Source: Siphonodentalium dalli (taxonomy: Eukaryota; Mollusca; Scaphopoda; Gadilida; Siphonodentaliidae). Taken from it: 64,000 nt of DNA. The stretch is taken from positions 94,469,980-94,533,979 of the forward strand of contig CP136063.1 in the NCBI GenBank assembly GCA_032622095.1, given 5' to 3'. The notes beneath the pieces were generated by a model. It saw nothing but the letters and a program-made list of their open reading frames with translations. It did no database searches and was not told the DNA's origin. Both the position numbers and the translations under genes were made by a program. Below, one piece after another: positions 47,301 to 55,738 of the stretch (positions within the stretch are counted from its first letter, which is position 1; each line of letters opens with the position of its first letter).

Positions 47301-50300
47301 AAATAGACCCCAAAGGGTTAGGGCCTTCGTGTCGAGAATACAGCCAAGATACACAGAACATACAAGAATCAAGATAGAGATATACAGATCAAAAGATCAC
47401 AGTTTTAATTATTTGTAATGGCGAGTTGAAGGCAAAACAAGCCACTCTGCCATAACAAGCTACGGTTTAATCAAGACCCCTTTCATGTTACAATATCTCC
47501 AAGAACTGGACTTTTTATAGAATCTTGATGCTGACCATTTGAATTCACATAAAAAAGAGAGAGAGAGAGATGATTTATTGACATAGATTTATGCACCGAC
47601 ATGTTTATAATATATAAGTCCTTTTACTTTCCCAGCTCATCCAACAAATATTTATCAACAGCAGCCTTGTCGCAGCAGTAATAATCCCTCTCAAATATTT
47701 TTTTATTTGATTCCGATTAAAAGATGTGATTCAATCTCATTGGGGTTTAATTTTGTGCTATTGTCTATCTGATTCTCTAACCACAGACAAATCACAAGTC
47801 AATCTTTTTTAAGTTCATAAAACACACACGCAGCTCCACAGCAGCTTCATTGCTTTCTCTAAACCTCTGTGATCAAAACTTTTTACCTAGACCACTGTTG
47901 AGCATGCAGTTTGTTTCCAAAATCCATATATTCTAACTCTATTATATTTAGAACAGACAGACAACTGGAAATCATGTTTCTGACATTTGCACAATGAGGT
48001 CCCCAGAGGGTGAATTTAGTGACACTATCCTGCACGGTGGGCTTGCATAACCAAATTCACCCTCTAGGAACCTCATTCTTCTTAAGCCTTAAACTGCTAT
48101 GGGAGACCCAGAATCAGATTGAAGTTCCCGGTTGAAGTTAGTGATGTTCACCCATTAGTAACCTTCATTATGCAATTTATCTTCTGCAATTTATGGGATA
48201 CAGAAACTGAACTAGTTTCTAAAACAATGTTAATTTTAGACTATAGATACTTACTAGAAGATGAGGCCTAAGCAGAATGAGGTCCCCAGAGGGTGAATTC
48301 AGTGGTTCTAGCCTGCTAGCATCACTAAATTCATCCTATGGGGTCTGCAAATGTCAGACACACTATATCCAGGCTTGGGTGACCTCTTGATTGGCGCCAC
48401 TTGAGTTGGTAAGGAAACACAATTTGGTCATGTTAGTAGGAAGTTCTCTCATATGAAAAATTATTAATATTTGTGAAAACATCATTTAAAGTCTCACTTA
48501 ATTTTCGAGTCACCAATTATTTTTTTTATTGTGACTTGATATACAGTTTTAATAACAATATATGACATAAAATATGATTAAAATACTATAATTCATCACC
48601 ATTTGAAACATCTGTGTCTCGGAAGATGCCCATACAGAAATAGAAAACAGCTGAAATCATAGAAAGATTGCCCCCGTTATGACTCCCAGAATAACAGAAT
48701 TCAAACTAAAAATGTATTTTCAATGGAAGGGGAATAACTCTATCATTAAGTATATAATATGGTATATCTCATATATATTTTGAAGACCTCTGTCTGTCTG
48801 TATGTTTGTATGTTTGTCATTTATACAAATCTACGATTCTCGACCGATCGGGACGAAACTTTGTACGTGGGTGTAGTTTGACCAGGCGGTGGACGTTGTT
48901 GTATTGGCGAGCCCGTGCGGCGCCCGCTTCGCGCATGCGCAGACGAGATCTCGGAAACGGGTGGAGCTATCGACTTGAAATTTGCTATGTGAATGTATCT
49001 TGCCCCGGACCCGTATTTTATCGGCTCTCCGAGCCCGTGCGACGCCAGCTTCGCGCATGCGCAGACGATATCTCGGAAACGGGTGGAGCTATCGACTTGA
49101 AATTTGCTATGTGAATGCATCTTGCCCCGGATACGAATTTTATCGGGTCGCCGAGCCCGTGCGACGCCAGCTTCGCGCATGCGCAGACGAGATCTCGGAA
49201 ACGGGTGGAGCTATCGACTTGAAATTTTGTATGTGAATGTATCTTGACCCGGATACGAATTTTATCGGGTCGCCGAGCCCGTGCGACGCCAGCTTCGCGC
49301 ATGCGCATACGAGATCTCGGAAACAGGTGGAGCTATCGACTTGAAATTCGGTATGTGAATGTATCTTGCCCCGAATACGAACCAGATCTCGGAAACGGGT
49401 AGAGCTATCGACTTGAAATTTGGTTTTTGAATAGCCCGGACATAGCTATGTATGTCTTAAAATTACCTTGTATATCATATTTCTGACACAAGTCATGAAT
49501 GAATTCTTATCATAGTCTTGTACATGCTGTCTACAGCCCACTTCCCTTTGAAGTTAGGTGAAAAACATGAAAACTGCATAGCAACATTTTACCATGATGA
49601 TGTAGCATAGCTGCAGCTAGACTACCTCTCGTTATTTTCAAATAATATGCATAATTAATTAGTGATAATTGTTTAGTTGAAATTCGTTACTGACAGCATA
49701 GCTTTCCTCGTCATCAGCATTATCTCACGTTAATGCATCTTCTATTTCATTATACATTCGTAGATTAACAAGTTTTTGTTATCACTTTTCTCACTTCAAA
49801 TTACTCTTTATGCATTCATATTCATACTGTATATATTTGTGAGATAACTAACTCATAATGTGTGTATTCATCTAATTATCACCCAACTAACTGTTATAAT
49901 TCTAATCTTATTCACATTCATGCACATCGTCGTTAAATTGTATTTATATAATTCTGGGAATTTCGCAGTCAAGCTATAAATAGCGTGATGTCATTGGTAA
50001 CTTGCGCCTTTGGTCGTTACCATAGTGATTTCTGGCGCTGTTTCTGTAATGTCTTTATTTGCAGGGAGCTACTTTCAAGGAAGTTGTGGGTATCACTCGT
50101 AGGTAGTACTACCCACTGTGGGTCGCGTCGTATAAAAGGGCCGACGCTACTACAGTGGGTGCACTCCAGATAGGTCAAGATTAATGGTCATTTTGTCGTG
50201 TAGTACAGTTCGGTCGATGTTAAAGAGTAGTAACATCGCGGACTTGATTACCGACTTTTGATGTACTTTTACTGACTTAATTGATTTATTAAGACCCATA

Positions 50301-53300
50301 TCTTTGTGGTGATTTGTGGGGTTTTGGAGTGTCACTCTGTCACTGGCTAACTTTGTTAAGACTGTTGGTGAAGTGCTTAATAGTCATTTGTGGTCAAATA
50401 AAGTTGACTCTGCCATGTTTTGGCTTTTGTTCAGCTAGTTGAAGGCTAACTTGGAGACATTTCTGGTCATAGAAACCTACACAATCGTTATGATAGCTGA
50501 AGTATTTCTACTTATGCTGTGATCATTCTTAATAAATAATACTGTTTTGTTACGAATTTGTCTGCCGTAATTTGGCTATCCGTGGGCTCAAGTAAAATAG
50601 ACCCCAAAGGGTTAGGGCCTTCGTGTCGAGAATACAGCCAAGATACACAGAACATACAAGAATCAAGATAGAGATATACAGATCAAAAGATCACAGTTTT
50701 AATTATTTGTAATGGCGAGTTGAAGGTAAAACAAGCCACTCTGCCATAACAAGCTACGGTTTAATCAAGACCCCTTTCATGTTACAATATCTCCAAGAAC
50801 TGGACTTTTTATAGAATCTTGATGCTGACCATTTGAATTCACATAAAAAAGAGAGAGAGAGAGATGATTTATTGACATAGATTTATGCACCGACATGTTT
50901 ATAATATATAAGTCCTTTTACTTTCCCAGCTCATCCAACAAATATTTATCAACAGCAGCCTTGTCGCAGCAGTAAATAATCCCTCTCAAATATTTTTTTA
51001 TTTGATTCCGATTAAAAGATGTGATTCAATCTCATTGGGGTTTAATTTTGTGCTATTGTCTATCTGATTCTCTAACCACAGACAAATCACAAGTCATCTT
51101 TTTTAAGTTCATAAAACACACACGCAGCTCCACAGCAGCTTCATTGCTTTCTCTAAACCTCTGTGATCAAAACTTTTTACCTAGACCACTGTTGAGCATG
51201 CAGTTTGTTTCCAAAATCCATATATTCTAACTCTATTATATTTAGAACAGACAGACAACTGGAAATCATGTTTCTGACATTTGCACAATGAGGTCCCCAG
51301 AGGGTGAATTTAGTGACACTATCCTGCACGGTGGGCTTGCATAACCAAATTCACCCTCTAGGAACCTCATTCTTCTTAAGCCTTAAACTGCTATGGGAGA
51401 CCCAGAATCAGATTGAAGTTCCCGGTTGAAGTTGGTGATGTTCACCCATTAGTAACCTTCATTATGCAATTTATCTTCTGCAATTTATGGGATACAGAAA
51501 CTGAACTAGTTTCTAAAACAATGTTAATTTTAGACTATAGATACTTACTAGAAGATGAGGCCTAAGCAGAATGAGGTCCCCAGAGGGTGAATTCAGTGGT
51601 TCTAGCCTGCTAGCATCACTAAATTCATCCTATGGGGTCTGCAAATGTCAGACACACTATATCCAGGCTTGGGTGACCTCTTGATTGGCGCCACTTGAGT
51701 TGGTAAGGAAACACAATTTGGTCATGTTAGTAGGAAGTTCTCTCATATGAAAAATTATTAATATTTGTGAAAACATCATTTAAAGTCTCACTTAATTTTC
51801 GAGTCACCAATTATTTTTTTTATTGTGACTTGATATACGGTTTTAATAACAATCTATGACATAAAATATGATTAAAATACTATAATTCATCACCATTTGA
51901 AACATCTGTGTCTCGGAAGATGCCCATACAGAAATAGAAAACAGCTGAAATCATAGAAAGATTGCCCCCGTTATGACTCCCAGAATAACAGAATTCAAAC
52001 TAAAAATGTATTTTCAATGGAAGGGGAATAACTCTATCATTAAGTATATAATATGGTATATCTCATATATATTTTGAAGACCTCTGTCTGTCTGTATGTT
52101 TGTATGTTTGTCATTTATACAAATCTACGATTCTCGACCGATCGGGACGAAACTTTGTACGTGGGTGTAGTTTGACCAGGCGGTGGACGTTGTCGTATTG
52201 GCGAGCCCGTGCGGTGCATGCGCAGACGAGATCTCGGAAACGGGTGGAGCTATCGACTTGAAATTTGCTATGTGAATGTATCTTTTCCCGGACCCGAATT
52301 TTATCGGCTCTCCGAGCCCGTGCGACGCCAACTTCGCGCATGCGCAGACGATATCTCGGAAACGTGTGGAGCTATCGACTTGAAATTTGCCATGTGAATG
52401 CATCTTGCCCCGGATACGAATTTTATCGGGTCGCCGAGCCCGTGCGACGCCAGCTTCGTGCATGCGCAGACGAAATCTCGGAAACGGGTGGAGCTATCGA
52501 CTTGAAATTTTGTATGTGAATGTATCTTGCCCCGTATACGAATTTTATCGGGTCGCCGAGCCCGTGCGACGCCAGCTTCGAGCATGCGCATACGAGATCT
52601 CGGAAACGGGTGGAGCTATCGACTTGAAATTTGGTATGTGAATGTATCTTGCCCCGAATACGAACCAGATCTCGGAAACAGGTAGAGCTATCGACTTGAA
52701 ATTTGGTTTTTGAATAGCCCGGACAACGTCGCCCGGACAACGTCGGGCTCATCGGCTAGTCTCATATATATTTTGAAGACCTCTGTCTGTATGTTTGTTT
52801 GTCATTTATACAAATCTACGATTCTCGACCGATCGGGACAAAACTTGGTACGTGTGTGTAGTTTGACCAGGCGGTGGACGTTGTCGTATTGGCGAGCCCG
52901 TGCGGCGCGCGCATGCGCATACGAGATCTCGGAAACGGGTGGAGCTATCAAGTTGAAAATTTGCTATGTGAATGTATCTTGCCCCGGATACGAATTTTAT
53001 CTGGTCGCCGAGCCCGTGCGACGCCAGCTTCGCGCATGCGCAGACCAGATCTCGGAAACGGGTGGAGCTATCGACTTGAAATTTGGTATGTGAATGTATC
53101 TTGCCCCGGATACGAATTTTATCGGGTCGCCGAGCCCGTGCGACACCAGCTTCGCGCATGCGCAGACCAGATCTCGGAAACGGGTGGAGCTATCGGCTTG
53201 AAATTTGCTATGTGAATGTATCTTGCCCCGGATACGAATTTTATCTGGTCGCCGAGCCCGTGCGACGCCAGCTTCGCGCATGCTCAGACGAGATCTCGGA

Positions 53301-55707
53301 AACGGGTGGAGCTATCAACTTGAAATTTGCTATGTGAATGTATCTTGCCCCGGATAAGAATTTTATCGGGTCGCCGAGCCCGTGCGACGCCAGCTTCGCG
53401 CATGCGCAGACCAGATCTCGGAAATGGGTGGAGCTATCGACTTGAAATTTGGTTTTTGAATAGCCCGGACAACGTCGGGCTCATCGACTTGAAATTTGGT
53501 TTTTGAATAGTCCGGACAACGTTGGGCTCATCGGCTAGTCTATTATATATTTTGGTAAATCTGTGTGTGTGTCTGTCTGTCTGTCTGTTCGCAATGGACT
53601 CGAAAACGGCCAAGCCGATTTCGATGAAACTTGGTATGTGGGAGTACATTCAGTCGGGGAGTGGCATGGGCCTATTAATTTGCCCGTGCGACGTGACCTT
53701 GACCTTGAAATCGGTTCATTTCCAGGTCGAACGCCCGAGTATCACGGGATTTCGATGAAAATTAGTGTCTAGGGATACTTTCGTATGGGGAGTGTCGTAA
53801 GCCTATTCGTTTGCCCGTGTGACATGACCTTGACTTGAAATCGGGTCAATTCAAGGTCAAATTGCGAATTTTTATGGGATTTCGACGAAATTTGATTCAT
53901 AGGGTTACTTTTGTCCACTGGGTGTTTTGGACGGGTCAAATTGTGACCCTGACCTGTCCTTGACCTTCAAAATGATCAATTCGTAAAACCGGATGGATTT
54001 CGACGGGTACTTTTGTCAGGTACTTTTGTCCGGGCAGTGTTTTGGACGGGTCAAATCGTGACCCCACCTCACCTTGACCTTCAAAATGGACAATTCAAGG
54101 TCAATTCGCCGAAAAGCAGAGGGGAAACAGCCCGGACGAAAAAGCCTATTCGTTTGCCTGTGTGACGTGACCTTGACCTTGAAATCGGGTCAATTCAAGG
54201 TCAAATCGCGAATTTTGATGGGATGCAATTCGCCGAAAAGCAGAGGGGAAACAGCCTGGACCAATTCAATGTCAAATCGGGTAAAACCGGATGGATTTCG
54301 ACGGGTACTTTTGTCCGGGCAGTGTTTTGGACGGGTCAAATCGTGACCCCACTTGACCTTGACCTTCAAAATGGACAATTCAAGGTCAAAGCGCGCAATT
54401 CGCCGAAAAGCAGAGGGGAAACAGCTAGTCGGGTCCACTAGCTAGTATTTTATATAATGTGATCTGGGGGTTCGAAAATTAAGTGGGCCTTTAACCCTTC
54501 CATGACTGGAGTTTCCTGTAATTTTGCGAAAACCATGTGCCAATGCATTCTATTATATATGTGAGTCTCCCATAGGGAGTCTCGCATATATAAAAGAATG
54601 CATTGGCGTAACAATACTTACCTTGACCTTGTAAGCCAGTTCATTCTCTTATATATGCATTCTCTTATAGAATGCATTGGCATGGCACAGGATATTTAAT
54701 GCTGCACCAGCACAGCTCTTGTCATGAAAGAGTTAATCAGAAAACTTGGAATGTTTTCTTTTCAGGGTTGCAAAATTCAACCAAGTGACAACATTATCAA
54801 TACATTTTCCAACTAATTTTGGTGCTGATAATACCATGGTCTACTATATAGGTCTGAAAGGAGATTTTGCTCAGGTCAGTTGCTTCTATATTATAAATCT
54901 GTAACTCATGGTAGTGGCGTGATCGTGTGCTTTGCTATACACAATCTAATTTATCCAAATTTAAACACCAAAATTACAACAAATATCTTGTTATTTGTAA
55001 AATAATTCACTCTAATACTTACCAGTATTCTTGCTTTTATATGAATGAGGTTATCAAATGAAATGAAAGTGTCGTAGAAACATATTAATTTTACAGATTG
55101 GCACTTTTCCATCAATTGAAAATTTGATGTTGAATCAAATTAGCACATTTAGTAATGATTATTTTAATTTCCATGTAACCATTGTTATGTAAACAAAACT
55201 GTTGCAGTGATTTGTCAACAAACATCGCTATTTATGCATTAAGTTTTAATATTATTTTCAGAATATTTGTCAGTGCTTTGCTGTCTTCCAATGTTTACTG
55301 TCAGGTTTTGATTAAACTTTGGTATTTATTAAAGGTTCTCAATCTGATTCGATGGTCCCCATATAATCAGATTCCAACATCAACAACATTTTTAGAAATG
55401 CCGCTTCAGTTATCTGAATCAATTAATTGCCCAAAAATAATGCTAGCCACTCCAAGCCGTTTCGCCCTCCAGCGCTGGCGACAAGGGTTCAAATCCACAT
55501 GTTTCCATCGTGGACTTTGTAACTCGAAATCGTTATCTGGTGGAGTTGCCAGTTACTCGCCGATGGCCGGTGGTTTGCCGCACATGGTTGACGAGTTTAT
55601 CAGCCATTGAAATCACTGTTAGATTAGTCGCAAGTGTGCGGATTTCCTCCACCACTAAAACTGACAATGTCGTGATATGGCCTTAGTGGCTAAAGCGACA
55701 ATAAACC

Positions 55708-55738
<31 letters not shown>

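Larger units (their letters stand above)
46159..49446 (+). repeat. 3.3-kb tandem duplication, copy 1
   Basis: Begins one base into PITHD1 intron 4 (TATGTATGTCTTAAAATTAC) and is repeated from 49447 at an offset of 3288-3294 bp with only scattered substitutions and a 6-bp insertion. It contains a TATA-bearing inverted repeat, a GAATGAGGTCCCCAG MITE, a possible retroposon tail and part of the reversed 122-bp array. No exon is duplicated. Confidence 0.9.
49447..52735 (+). repeat. 3.3-kb tandem duplication, copy 2
   Basis: Near-identical to 46159-49446. The junction is GAATAGCCCGGACATAGC|TATGTATG. The 122-bp array at its end has a partly different set of units, so the array has changed since the duplication. 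Confidence 0.9.

Noticed and set aside
46690-47330. Complete solo LTR
   Set aside because: A TATA box, AATAAA signals and a duplicate exist, but no TG...CA borders with a matching 4-6-bp target duplication could be found by eye. Left as a promoter candidate.
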